Assembly: GCA_963995505.1 (NCBI GenBank)
Contig: OZ023181.1
Location: 9,213,487 to 9,277,486, forward strand
DNA from: Hypericum androsaemum
Lineage: Eukaryota; Streptophyta; Magnoliopsida; Malpighiales; Hypericaceae
DNA length: 64,000 nucleotides
Direction: 5' to 3'
This document shows, piece by piece, positions 46,420 to 57,365 of the stretch. The position numbers were made by a program, and so were the translations under genes. Below the pieces are notes generated by a model. It was not told the DNA's origin and made no database searches. It saw nothing but the letters and a program-made list of their open reading frames with translations. How positions within the stretch are numbered: the first letter of the stretch is position 1; every line of letters starts with the position of its first letter.

Positions 46420-47688
46420 TGTAAGAATTGAGAAAGCAAATGATAATTTTCCTAAGTATAAGGAACATTCAGCATGCCTTAATAAGTTGGAGTATCAAAT
46501 GGTAATTTTCCACGAAACCCACCTAGGGCCGATTTAGGGTTTTATCTTAAATAAATAGACCTCTAGGCTGCCACATGCCATCTCTATAGAAAACCCAAAC
46601 CCACGAAATTCTCTCTTACTGTGAAGGTGAAGAGGACGATTCGACTCGGAGGGAAGTGTTAGGAGAAGACGATCCAACTAACCCGACGGCTTCGAGAGGA
46701 CAAGGGGGGACAAGGTGAATTCTTAGGAGAAGAAGGGTGAGTTTTATGTTACCTCATTCTTCTGAGTGGTAGATCGTTGGAGGGCTTCTTTCCTCGTGAA
46801 GGCTAGGAATTTAGGAGCAACGTTCGGTAAGTGGCTATATGTTAATATTCGATGCATGTGATTCTAAGTTCTGAAAATCGGGGATAATGAAACGAGGTAT
46901 GACAAGTTCTAATTTTTGTATGTTAATGTTTGACTCGTCGGCAATCCAGATTCGGATTTTTGATTCTTTGATAAGTCTCGATTGATTTCTGATATGTTAT
47001 GTATGCTTCGATATGATCTGATACCTTCTGATAAGTTTTGATATGTTCTCATAAGATCTGATAAGTTCTGATATGTTCCGATATGATATGAGATGCGGGA
47101 TGGCTCCCACGCCCTTTTAGGCCCCGTGGTTTGTGCACAGTCTATAGAGGGGATACCAGGTAACCCTAGATGTGTATGATCAAATGTACGGGGAGCGTGG
47201 GAACTATCCGGGCTCGTGGAGGGGTACCCTTTCGTTATATGGCCCGCAGCACGGGAATGAAATGGTATTATCTGTGCCCCACGAGAATTCCGACATGGTT
47301 CTGTTAGGCTCCGAAGTCCTATATGTTAGTTGGATAAGATAGTCGGATAAGTGATCTTCATGCGGTTTGAAAGGTTGACAGTGTATTGATAATCTATTTT
47401 GTTCCACTTACTGAGTTTTATAAACTCATCAGATTGTATGTTATGTATACAGATCGATCAGGAGGGGTTCGAGATCGGGAGTAGGCTCGTAGAAGACTTC
47501 CGCTACATGCATCAGCATGTTTTCCTTTCGCTAATAAAGACACGATTTTCTCAATTTTGGTTTTTTTTTAAGTTTGCTATTTCAATTCGAAGATATGGAT
47601 ATTTTAAGTTTGATCTATAATAAAGTCTGGTGCCGAGCGGGTATTTAATACCTCGGGCATTTATCACATTTATTTTCGGGGCGTGACA
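46420..47688 (+). repeat. 5' LTR of the gypsy element
   Basis: Pairs with 53337-54644. It contains AATAAATAGACC near 46548, a block of short TCTGATAAGTTCTGATATGT repeats at 46980-47095, and ends GGGGCGTGACA. The 3' copy carries an extra block near 53685-53725. Confidence 0.92.
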
Positions 47689-47692
47689 ACTA

Positions 47693-47706
47693 AATGTTAT
47701 CAGAGC
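47693..47706 (+). other. methionine-tRNA primer site, one mismatch
   Basis: TGTTATCAGAGCAT starts about five bases after the LTR end. The common site is TGGTATCAGAGC, so the third base has changed. Confidence 0.8.
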
Positions 47707-48479
47707 ATCTTTTAAAAAAAATTTATCATGCATATCATGCATTAGGGAGTCGTAGATCACCGGGGGCCAAGTGGTAAAAGTAGGAAAGTTAGGTGTCTCA
47801 ATTGTATTATGTGTTATAAAAAAAAGGGAGGGGGGATGCTGCTGCTCGTAGGGATGATTTGAAAAATTGTGAGTGGTTTAGAGTAGTAGCAGGATTGAGT
47901 TGAAAATAAGTAGTTTTGATCCCAAAACTGCCTAATCTTTCAAGAGCCATAATTTTTGACTCGGTTGTCCATTTTACTATTATAATATGTTTTCGGAAAG
48001 AGAATTTCAAGATCTACAAGAGTTATTGCCTTTAGCCATATCCGAAATTCACGCGCCCTAATTTGAAGCCGTTTAAAAGTTACGGGCGTTTGAAGTTTTG
48101 ATACAAAAAGAATAAAATGTTTTAAGTGGTTTCGGACAAAATTTTTCCTGTTATGACATTTTCGTGTATACTATGACGTATTAGGATATGTTTGTGATAT
48201 TATTTTGGGATTCGACGTGTCCATAATATGGCTACATTAAGGAAGTTTGTCTGATATATGTTTTAGAGTTATTCAAAATGGTGTATGCAATCTATTTGGT
48301 TAATTTGTACCTGATTCTATGTGATGAGTGATATATGTTTAAAACAAAATAAGGGTACAAAATAAGTGGTATATGCCAGAACTTACATTGTTTAGGGATG
48401 GGAATTTAAGTGGCGTATGTGATAAGTGGTATATGCAAGTACTTAATTCGCTAGTGAACACACATCAGGGCACGAAACA

Positions 48480-49555
48480 ATGGCACCGACGACGAGGGCT
48501 GGAGCATCCAGGGGACAGGGGCAAGGGCCAGAGCCAGAGCCAGAGCCAGAGTAGGAGCCCGAATTGGGACAAGTTGCTGGTCATATTGCAGACACTGACA
48601 ATATTGATGATGTTGTTGACAATGATGAGAATGAGGCAGCCAATATTGAAGGTGCTCCTGCCAATGCCCCTACGCCTGCTACTCCTATTCCGAATCTGGC
48701 AGGGTTAAATATCGAGGGTGCCCTCTTGCAGATTATGGCCCTATTGGTTCAGCAACACCAGCCTGCAGTGGCAGTTGCACCACAACCTGCACCTGCACCT
48801 GCACCACCACCACCATAACCTGCCGCTGCTGCTGGAGGTTTTTGGGAATTCTTACGGGTTTGGCCACCCGCTTTTGATGGTTCAAAGGATCCAATACAGG
48901 TGGAAGACTGGGTGAGCGATATGGAGAAGGCTTTTGAGATCGCTCATACTCAGCCCACGAAAAAAGTGAAGTATATTGCTTATGTGCTTATGGGAGACGC
49001 TCTTAGGTGGTGGGAAACTCAGGCAAGGGTCCGCCGGGATAGGAGGGCAGAAGAGATGATAGAGGTAGCAGAGGTCGAGGTGTATGGCTGTGAAGCTTTT
49101 CTGAGAGACTTTAGGGGCCACTTTGTCTTACCAGCTAAGAGGAGAGTGAAGGCACAGGAATTTGATCAGTTGGTACAAGGGAATTTGACTGTGTCCTAGT
49201 ACGATCATGAGTTATCCAGGCTCTCGATTTTTAAGTCGGTGGCTACACTGGATGAAGATACTCGGGCTAGGGAGTTTAAGGAGGGGCTGACAGATGAGAT
49301 CAGGAAGCTTGTGGTGCCTCTCCTCCTGCCCACCTACTCGGAGATACTTCAGAGGGCACTGGTGATCGAACAAGACCTGAATTTGCATCAGAGAAAAGAG
49401 AGGGGGCCGACAAAGAGAAGGATGGGATAGGAGGCAGGGAATCAATACACTGAACCCAACAAGCGACCATACAACCCACCTTCTGCTAGAAACACAAACA
49501 CATGGTGTGGGAGATGCAAGCAGATGGGCCATACATAGGATCAATGCAGGTGAAT
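48480..49555 (+). pseudogene. gypsy gag with zinc knuckle
   Basis: One frame runs from MAPTTRAGASRGQGQGPEPE through a proline-rich part (PAPAPAPPPP), PPAFDGSKDPIQVEDWVSDM, YVLMGDALRWWETQARVRRD and EFDQLVQGNLTVS to a CCHC knuckle (WCGRCKQMGHT then a stop then DQC). Stops lie at 48552, 48816, 49197, 49428 and about 49537. All but the second could come from a single transition in a CAG, CGA or TGG codon. About 65 bases of foreign AT-rich DNA (49556-49620) follow the knuckle. Confidence 0.88.
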
Positions 49556-49621
49556 AGTGTATTAATAATTTTTATTTATCAATCAATCAGGAGACTTAGA
49601 GTCTAAATTATTATGCACTTG

Positions 49622-50281
49622 TCTAAGGTAGATTACCGGAGCTTGCTTTAAGTATGGAAAGATGGGACACCAGTTGGTGACCTGCCCAGAGATATGTGCC
49701 CGAACTCTGATGATGACCAATGCCAATACCCAGGTGGTAGTTCCTATAGGAGGTAACTCGACGACGAGGACCACAGCACGGGTGTATGCACTGAATCAAA
49801 TAGAAGCTGGACAAAAGGGCGATGTGGTGACAGGTAAACTTTTCTTAACATTGTACCTAATTAAGCCAAAAAGGGAGTGTCATTTTGAGTGTAGGATTTT
49901 ATCGCAGGTAAATTTTTAGTAGCTGATTATCCTGTAAATACCTTGTTTGATTCTGGTGCAACCCACTCATTTATTACCGAACACTTCGTAAGGAGGCATA
50001 AACTAAGAAGAAATAGATGTGAGGAGGAGATGGCAGTTAGAACCCCACTTGGAAAGACTATCATTGTAGATCAGAGTTGTGATTGCGATATTATTATAAG
50101 TGGCCACCAACTTAATGGACACTTCCGCATTATGGGGATGATGGGCTTCGATATCATCTTGGGTATGGATTGGTTGGCAGATAGCATGTGTCCATCGATT
50201 GCAGGTATAAGTCAGTTGTCTTTCGGCCGCCAGGAAGGGGAGAATTTATATATGCGAGCGAGGGTGTTAAATCATCCTTGA
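49622..50281 (+). pseudogene. gypsy second knuckle-like segment and aspartic protease
   Basis: A CFKYGKMGHQLVTCPE segment gives a knuckle-like pattern with C-x2-C reduced to C-x2-Y. The protease frame 49943-50281 has the active site LFDSGATHSFITEHFVRRHK, then VDQSCDCDIIISGHQ and GFDIILGMDWLADS, the standard end of the plant gypsy protease. The frame differs from the one used by RT. Confidence 0.85.
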
Positions 50282-50309
50282 GTATAATTTATGTGATGGA
50301 AGCAAGAAA

Positions 50310-51160
50310 ACTGGTTTAAGGTGGTGCGGTAGCCTACCTAGCTACTACACTGGACACTCGTAGCGAGACTCCACTGGACCAAATTCCGATTGCTAGAGAC
50401 TTTCTAGATGTGTTTCCCTAAGAGGTGCAAGGGATGCCACCGGATCGTGAAGTAGAATTTCAAATTGACCTGATTACCAGAGCAAGGCCAGTATCCAAGG
50501 AACCTTATCGCATGGCCCCGGCGGAGCTAAAGGAATTGAAAACTCAACTGGTGGACCTACTAGAAAAAGGTTTCATCAGACTAAGTATTTCACTATGGGG
50601 AGCACCAGTATTATTTGTAAAGAAGAAAGATGGCTCCATGAGGATGTGTGTAGATTATCGGGAATTAAACAAATTCACTATCAAGAACTGATACCCCTTG
50701 CCAAGAATTGAAGATTTGTTCGACCAACTAAAAGGAGCACAGGTGTTTTCCAAAATAGACCTGCGGTCAGGCTACCACCAGATGTGGATTAGGGAGGAAG
50801 ATGTGCACATGACTGCTTTTTGCACCAGATATGGCCATTATGAGTTCCTAGTGATGCCTTTCGGAGTGACAAATGCTCTGGCTAAGTTCATGGATTTAAT
50901 GAACCGAACTTTTGGACCATACTTGGATAAATGTGTTGTGGTATTTATTGATGATATCTTATTATATTCGGGAAGTAAGGAGGAATATAAGGAACACTTG
51001 CGATTGGTACTGCAAATACTATGAAGGAAGCAGTTATACGCCAAGCTGAAGAAGTGTGAGTTTTGGCTCGAGAAGGTAGCTTTCCTTGGCCATGTTATAT
51101 CCAAGGAAGGAGTATAAGTAGACCCCGGCAAGATTGAGACGGTTGTAGGGTAGAGGCAAC
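50310..51160 (+). pseudogene. gypsy reverse transcriptase
   Basis: [80 protein letters not shown] and the catalytic [11 protein letters not shown] near 50945 are all in one frame. TGA codons near 50690 and 51022 and a TAG near 51151 stand where family members have arginine or tryptophan. Confidence 0.92.
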
Positions 51161-51770
51161 CAAGTAATGTGTCAGAAGTACGAAGCTTCTTGGGTTTGGC
51201 AGGCTATTACCGGCATTTTGTCGAAGGATTCTCCCGGATAGCAATGCCATTGACTAGGTTAACTCAGAAAGGGATGAAGTATATATGGAGTGAGGAATGT
51301 GAGCAAAGCTTTCAGGAGCTGAAGAAAAGATTAGTGATAGCACCCATGCTGGCACAACCCAGCGAAGGAAAGGACTATATTGTTTACAGCGATGCTTCAA
51401 GTAATGGTTTGGGATGCGTACTTATGCAAGATGATAAGGTGATCGCTTACGCATCTAGACAGTTGAAGCCATACGAAAGAAACTACCCTTATGACCTGGA
51501 GCTAGCGGCAGTAATTCATGCACTGAAGGTGTGGAGGCATTACCTGTACGGAGTACGCTGCGATATGTATACGGACCACAAGAGTCTCAAATATATTTTC
51601 ACGCAGAAGGAATTGAATATGAGATAGCGAAGGTGGCTAGAACTGATTAAAGACTATGATATTGGGATACACTATCACCCAGGGAAGGCCAACGTAGTAG
51701 CAGATGCTCTAAGCAGGAAGAATCAAGGTAGGGTAACTGGCAACGGGTTTACAACGTAAGAGACACTGAT
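51161..51770 (+). pseudogene. gypsy RNase H
   Basis: [20 protein letters not shown] leads into the RNase [41 protein letters not shown] and [19 protein letters not shown], then a TAG near 51625 and [20 protein letters not shown] with [11 protein letters not shown]. The catalytic aspartates and glutamate are kept. Confidence 0.92.
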
Positions 51771-52740
51771 ATGAAAAATGAAGAGTTTGGAGTTGGAAGA
51801 CTCAGAAGGTCCGAACGGTCTAGTGGTAAGCATAGAGTTGGAGCCCACATTGCGAAACTAATTAGGCAAAAGGCAACGCAAAGATGCAACTCTTATTGGT
51901 CTCCGACGACAAGTTGAACGAGGAGAGCTGGAAAATTTCCACATTGGAGCTGATGATTATCTATATTACCAGAACAGGATATGCGTTCCAGCGGCCAAGG
52001 AATTAAAGAATAAAGTATTGGAAGAAGCACATACTGCTTGCTATGTAGGACATCCAGAAGGGACAAAAATATACCAGGACCTCAAGCTGAATTTTTGGTG
52101 GTATGGTATAAAGAAAGAGATAGCAAATTTTGTAGCCAGCTGCATAGTGTGTCAATTGGTTAAGGCAGAGCACCAACGACCAGCCGGTCTCTTATAGCCA
52201 TTAGAGATTCCAGAGTAGAAATGGGAAAGGATTGCCATGAACTTTGTGACTGTGCTCCCGAGGAACCTCCAGGGTAAGGATGCAGTATGGGTAGTGGTAG
52301 ATCGCCTCACCAAGTCAGCTCACTTTTTGGCATATAAGACAGGTATGTCTATTGAGCAAATGGTAGAACTGTACATAAGAGAGATAGTACGACTACATGG
52401 AGTACCGGTGAGCATCATTTCGGATCGAGACACCAGATTTTTGTCTAGGGTTTGGAGCAGCATACAGAAGGCACTGGGGACCAAATTATAATTCAGTACA
52501 GCATTTCACCCACAGACAGTTGGACAGTCCGAACGAACGATACAGACTTTGGAAGACTTATTGAGAGCTTGTGTGCTGGACTTTGGGGATAATTGGGAAG
52601 GACATATTTCATTAGTGGAGTTTGCCTATAATACCAGCTTCCAGGCAAGCATAGGAATGGCTCCATATGAGGCACTGTATAGTAGAAAGTGTCGATCACC
52701 CATCAGCTAGAACGAGATAGGGGAGAAGGAAATTCTGGGT
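51771..52740 (+). pseudogene. gypsy integrase
   Basis: The zinc-binding part reads HTACYVGHPEGTKIYQDLKL and FVASCIVCQLVKAEHQRPAG. TAG codons near 52197 and 52216 break the linker. In the core [20 protein letters not shown] the first catalytic aspartate is asparagine, [14 protein letters not shown] holds the second and GQSERTIQTLEDLL the glutamate. A stop near 52489 and a TAG at the tryptophan site near 52709 follow. Confidence 0.92.
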
Positions 52741-52746
52741 CCGGAT

Positions 52747-53290
52747 ATGTTCAGGGAGTTAACTAAAAAGGTACCTATTATACGAAGTCGAATTCAGGCA
52801 GCTCAGGATAGGCAGAAGAAATTTGCAGACCAACATCGCAGAGAAGTAAATTTTGAAGTCGGAGATCATGTATTTCTAAAGGTGTCATCTACCAAGGGAA
52901 TCCGGAGATTTGGAGTCAAGGGTAAACTGAGCCCACGTTATATTGGACCCTTTGACGTGATCCAACGGATAGGAAAGTTAGCATACCGATTGGCCTTACC
53001 TCCGATACTGGCAGGGGTACATGATGTATTCCATGTGTCTATGCTACAGAAATATATTCCAAGGGAGGGACATGTAGTGCAAGAGATTCTGACTGAGATT
53101 CATCCAGATGTAAGCTATGAGGAGGTGCCTCTGAGGATTTTCGATGCCAAAATTCAACAACTTCGTAGGAGGACAATTGAATATGTCAAAGTACAATGGA
53201 GTAATCACTCGGAGAGAGAGACCATCTAGGAACTGAGCTCTGAAATGAGGAAGAAGTACCCCTACCTCTTCGAACTCACAAGTAAGTAAG
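52747..53290 (+). pseudogene. integrase C-terminal and chromodomain-like tail
   Basis: SRIQAAQDRQKKFADQHRRE, VGDHVFLKVSSTKGIRRFGV and LSPRYIGPFDVIQRIGKLAY form the GPF/GPY module of the integrase. The last part, RTIEYVKVQWSNHSERETI, a TAG in place of tryptophan, then ELSSEMRKKYPYLFEL, matches the weak chromodomain end of plant chromoviruses. The purine tract AAGGGGGGAAGAA (53324-53336) directly precedes the 3' LTR. Confidence 0.9.
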
Positions 53291-53336
53291 TTGTACTAGT
53301 AAGTTTGAGGACAAACTTTATTTAAGGGGGGAAGAA

Positions 53337-54644
53337 TATAAGAATTGAGAAAACAAATGATAATTTTCCTAAGCTTAAGGAACAATCAGGATGCCTTAAT
53401 AAGTTGGGGGACCAAATGGTAATTTTTCACAAAATCCACCTAGGGCCGATTTAGGATTTTATCTTGAATAAATAGACCTCTAGGCTGCCACATGTCATCT
53501 CTATAGAAAATCCAAACCCATGAAATTCTCTCTTACTGTGAAAGTGAAGAGGACGATTCGATTCGGATAGAAGTGTTAGGCGAAGACGATCCAACTAACC
53601 CGACGGCTTCGAAGGGACAAGGTGAATTCTTAGGAGAAGAAGGGTGAGTTTTATGTTACCTCATTCTTCTGAGTGGTAGAGTTTCAGAAAAATAACATGG
53701 ATCTCGTGTAGGATTTTGGGAAGATTGTTGGAGGGTTTCTTTCCTCGTGAAGGCTAGGAATTTAGGAGCAACGTTCGGTAAGTGATTCTATTCGATGCAT
53801 ATTCGATGCATGTGATTCTAAGTTCTGAAAATTGGGGATAATGAAACAAGGTATGACAAGTTCTAATTTTTGTATGTTAATGTTTGACTCATCGGCGATC
53901 CGGATTCGGATTTTTGATTCTTTGATAAGTCTCGATTGATTTCTTATATGTTCTGTATGCTTCGATATGATCTGATACCTTCTGATAAGTTTTGATATAT
54001 TATGATAAGATCTGATAAGTTCTGATATGTTTTGATATGATATGACATGCGGGATGGCTCCCACGCCCTTTTGGGCCTCGTGGTTTGTGCACAGTCTATA
54101 GAGGGGATACCGGGTAACCTTAGATATGTATGATCGAATGTACGGAGAGCATGGAAACTATCCGGGCTCGTGGAGGGGTACCCTTTCGTCATATGGCCCG
54201 CAACACGGGAACGAAATGGTATTATCTGTGCCCCACGAGAATTCCGACATAGTTCTGTTAGGCTCCGAAGTTCTATTATGTTAGTTTGATAAGATAGTCG
54301 GATAAGTGATCTTCGTGCGGTTCGAAAGGTTGACAGTGTATTGATAATCTATTTTGTTCCACTTACTGAGTTTTATAAACTCATCAGATTGTATCTTATG
54401 TGTACAGATCGATCAGGAGGGGTTCGGGATCGGGAGTAGGCTCGTAGAAGACTTCTGCTACATGCATCAGCACGTTTTCTTTTCGCTAATAAAGACACGA
54501 TTTTCTCAATTTTTGGTTTTGTTTTATGTTTGCTATTTCAATTCGAAGATCTGGATATTTTAAGTTTGATCTATAATAAAGTCTGGTGCCGAGCGAGTAT
54601 TTAATACCTCGGGCGGTTGTCACGTTTATTTTCGGGGCGTAACA
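53337..54644 (+). repeat. 3' LTR of the gypsy element
   Basis: Matches 46420-47688. It has an added block near 53685-53725, the TCTGATA-type short repeats at 53925-54045, and ends CGGGGCGTAACA, one base from the 5' copy's end. Confidence 0.92.
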
Positions 54645-55240
54645 TGTGCTGATCAAACACATGGGACTAAATCGAAAGATAATTTCAGAAGACGTTCATA
54701 GACTAATCTCAAAATAATAAATATGTAATTAGTGTGACTTGTTAAATATGCTATTTTTTTTAATTATTGAGTCACTAAATGGTATAAAAATTTATAAGTT
54801 TCAATACTTACAATTTTGGCATTTATTTGTGAATAAATAAAATTTTATTTGTTAAGAAAAACAAATACCAACGTCAGTTAATCAACATCAACATAATTAA
54901 CCAAGAATCTCCAACGCTAGACTACGTGGGAAAGTGTTGGAGATTCTTTGCATAACCGAATATACTCATTGTGCTGGCGTTGTTTATACCTAAAGGTTCC
55001 ATAAAATTCTAACAATACCTGTCTAATTCCATGCCAATGGATTGCCATGTTCTCGGTAACCAAGCTGTTGGTCACCTCGACGATGACAGTGTCGCCTTGC
55101 TGGGCGTAGATGGTGGGTCCCGGGGTCTCACCATTAATGGCGATGGCGCTTTTGGAAGCAATCAGGGGACTTGTATTCGTAGGACGTCGTAAAGGAAAGG
55201 GCACAAGAGTATGACAGCTACCCCCGACAATAAGGCTCAT

Positions 55241-56097
55241 TTCGATCATCTTACAGAAGCAACCAAACATTTGCGTCATCCTTTTTAGTTGATTTTACTT
55301 AAATATTGACGACAAGGTTTTCCATCTGCCCATTGCGATAGAATACCTAATATTTGAGCGTCATTCTTTCGACTAATCCAGTTTCAAGGGTTCGAACTCA
55401 AAATCTTTTGTTAAATTTGAAAAACGTGTTCATCATCAATTGATCTAAATATTTGTTGGTGTGAATCCTGCAATATATATCCATTACACTAATTATTACA
55501 CCTGAAAATATATCGGATGCCACGTAAAGGCAAGCCGCAAATGTGATAAATCTATGATAATATATTCAATTGATTGGTCATTTGTTTATTTGTAGATAAT
55601 TTTCTCTAATGGTTAAGATATATTATAAAGAATGTGACTAGGTTTTCACATTGCTTAATGGTTATTTTGATAATTACATTAATATTTTTTAGGTTGAATC
55701 TTGTCTTCCAAAACAATATTTAAACAATAGTGAGAGCAAACATCAACCGTAGCCAAGAGTGTTTCTTTTAGTTTGTTCCTTCTTTTATTAGGCGTCCTTT
55801 GTTTTCTCTTTCGGTGTTGTCATGTCTGTTTCCGATTGCTTGCTGTGCAATCGTGAAATTTTTTTGTACATACTTCTTTCATGATGAAATATAATACATC
55901 TACTTTTCAAAAAAAATTTAAAACTTATCTCGAATTATTTATTCCCAACACCAAACAATAGTAATGTGATTAATTGTGACACAATTCTTAATAATTTAAT
56001 ATTCCTAGACTTCTACAAAACCTCACATGAGGATGCAATAATTTAATAATTTTTTATGACCAGAACTTCGGCCATCCTCCTGTACCCCATCCTCCTA
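55241..56097. other. upstream region of the pseudogene and intergenic DNA
   Basis: No gene is seen. The part 55735-55912, ending CTACTTTTCAAAAAAAAT with an ATGATGAAATATAATACATC stretch before the A-run, resembles a short LINE 3' end on the plus strand, with low confidence. I see no match to the upstream DNA of the intact ascorbate oxidase gene. Confidence 0.4.
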
Positions 56098-57365
56098 AGA
56101 CCATCTTTAATAGTAATCCATTATCCGGTCCAACTCGGATCACAAAATAAATAAATAATTTTTTTTTCATCTATATATAACTTAATCCAACTAAATATTT
56201 TTCTACTCACACTGGTTAGCTAGTCTAACACAGGTCACCAAATAAATAATTAATTTCTATCTTGTCTACATACATGTATTAATTAAAAAATATGACTCCA
56301 TAAAAATATTAATCTTAATTTATAGAGAATAAAAAATATAAATTTTCATATTTTTATCGAATAACATAGTGTCAAGTATCACTATATTAAATTAAAAAGG
56401 CAAAAAAAAATTAAAAATATGGGTTAATACACTGGCGACAAGCCTTGACACTAACGGCAGATTTGGTTGGGACTAGCCTAGTTCTCATCCATGGGAACTA
56501 AAACAAACCAATATCACAACCACATGCAAACCAATATTACTACACATGCAAACCAATATCACAGCCACATGCAAATCAATATCATTATACATGCAAACCA
56601 ATATAACTTCACATACAAACTACCAAATATCACCACATGTGCAAACCAATATCACTTCACATGCAAACCATTATCACCTGATAGGTTATTGACTATCAGA
56701 TTTAAAAATATTCTTTTACAATCGAATTTGACAGCCCAAAATTTAATCCCCACCAGAGAACAAGTTTTTTTTAGTCCCAACTCATTCTTGTCTCCCTGAC
56801 ACTCACCCGGGCAAGGCATGCAATTACATTTGCCTTTTTAAAAAAAAATTTCCTTGTCTTATTATTAACCCTCGTGACAAAAGTCGCCATTGTGGATGGT
56901 CAAAGGCGAGAGTAGTAGTGCCCCTACTAGGTTAGGGCGAGGATGAGACAAAAAAAATCAAAATTTAAATGCATCGCCCGCCCGGATCGTGTCAGAAAGC
57001 ACACAACAGCCCTGACACGCAGGTTGGCCGGATGTTATTTAAAACAATTATTTTTTTATTCTAATCTCGTGACACCTGACACAATTTTATTCGATAAAAA
57101 TATAATAATTTATATTTTTTTATTCTCTTTAAATTGAGCATAATATTTTCAATTCGTATACAGTTTAATTATTAAATTCTCTATAAAAATTTGTATAAAT
57201 AATATATGTATATGGATGAGAGAAAAATTAATTGTTTATTTTGTGACCTAGGTTGGACGAGGCCACCATAGAAAAATATTTTAGTTGGGTTGAGTAGTAT
57301 ATGAATGAGAGAGAAATTAATTATTTATCCATGACTCGGGCTGGATCAAGTCACTCTTAGCTCTA
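56098..57365. mobile_element. inverted-repeat (foldback/MITE-like) element with a nested repeat
   Basis: Left arm blocks TCCAACTCGGATCACAAAAT, TAATCCAACTAAATATTTTT and CAGGTCACCAAATAAATAAT return in reverse complement in the right arm between about 57085 and 57362 in mirrored order. The arms are roughly 250 bases and imperfect. No transposase is present. The middle holds the GATATTGGTTTGCATG element in reverse. Confidence 0.7.
56440..56790 (-). mobile_element. GATATTGGTTTGCATG element, reversed copy
   Basis: On the minus strand it shares with 25775-26042 the left flank (GGTGGGGATTAAATTTTGGG against GGTGAGGACTACATTTTGGG), the block GTCAATAACCTATCAG, about nine tandem units of GTGATATTGGTTTGCATGTG and the right block CCAACCAAATCTGCC. 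A 102-residue open frame on the plus strand is only a reading of the tandem units. Confidence 0.78.

Larger units (their letters stand above)
46420..54644 (+). mobile_element. Ty3/gypsy chromovirus-like LTR retrotransposon in intron 1 of the pseudogene
   Basis: LTRs at 46420-47688 and 53337-54644 flank gag, protease, RT, RNase H, integrase and a chromodomain-like tail in gypsy order. The 5' LTR starts TGTAAG and the 3' one TATAAG. A methionine primer site, changed at one base, follows the 5' LTR. Pol (50310-53275) keeps one frame throughout and is broken by nonsense codons only. It points against the host gene. Flanking five bases (TGAGA and TGTGC) do not match. Confidence 0.92.
35973..55240 (-). 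pseudogene. L-ascorbate oxidase pseudogene split by two retrotransposons
   Basis: Five exon remnants in the right order on the minus strand: exon 1 55240-55019, exon 2 46329-46237, exon 3 37458-37246, exon 4 37160-37001, exon 5 36908-35973. Exons 2 and 3 are exactly as long (93 and 213 bp) as in the intact gene at 1057-3096, and GT-AG borders survive. Lesions: exon 1 has a poor signal peptide and a frame change before INGETPGPT; exon 4 is 160 instead of 174 bp; in exon 5 a TGA at 36246-36248 replaces the tryptophan after [10 protein letters not shown]. Missense changes include QCP to KYP in exon 2 and HCHI to HCHT in the last copper motif. Intron 2 holds a copia element and intron 1 a gypsy element. 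Exons 3 and 5 are well kept, so loss of function may be fairly recent. Confidence 0.93.

Noticed and set aside
37527..54644. Active, intact copia or gypsy elements
   Set aside because: Both have many stops in gag and pol, and the first catalytic aspartate of each integrase is replaced by asparagine; they cannot be autonomous as they stand.
56491..56799. 102-residue open frame with repeated NQYH-type residues
   Set aside because: It is the translation of the reversed GATATTGGTTTGCATG tandem units.
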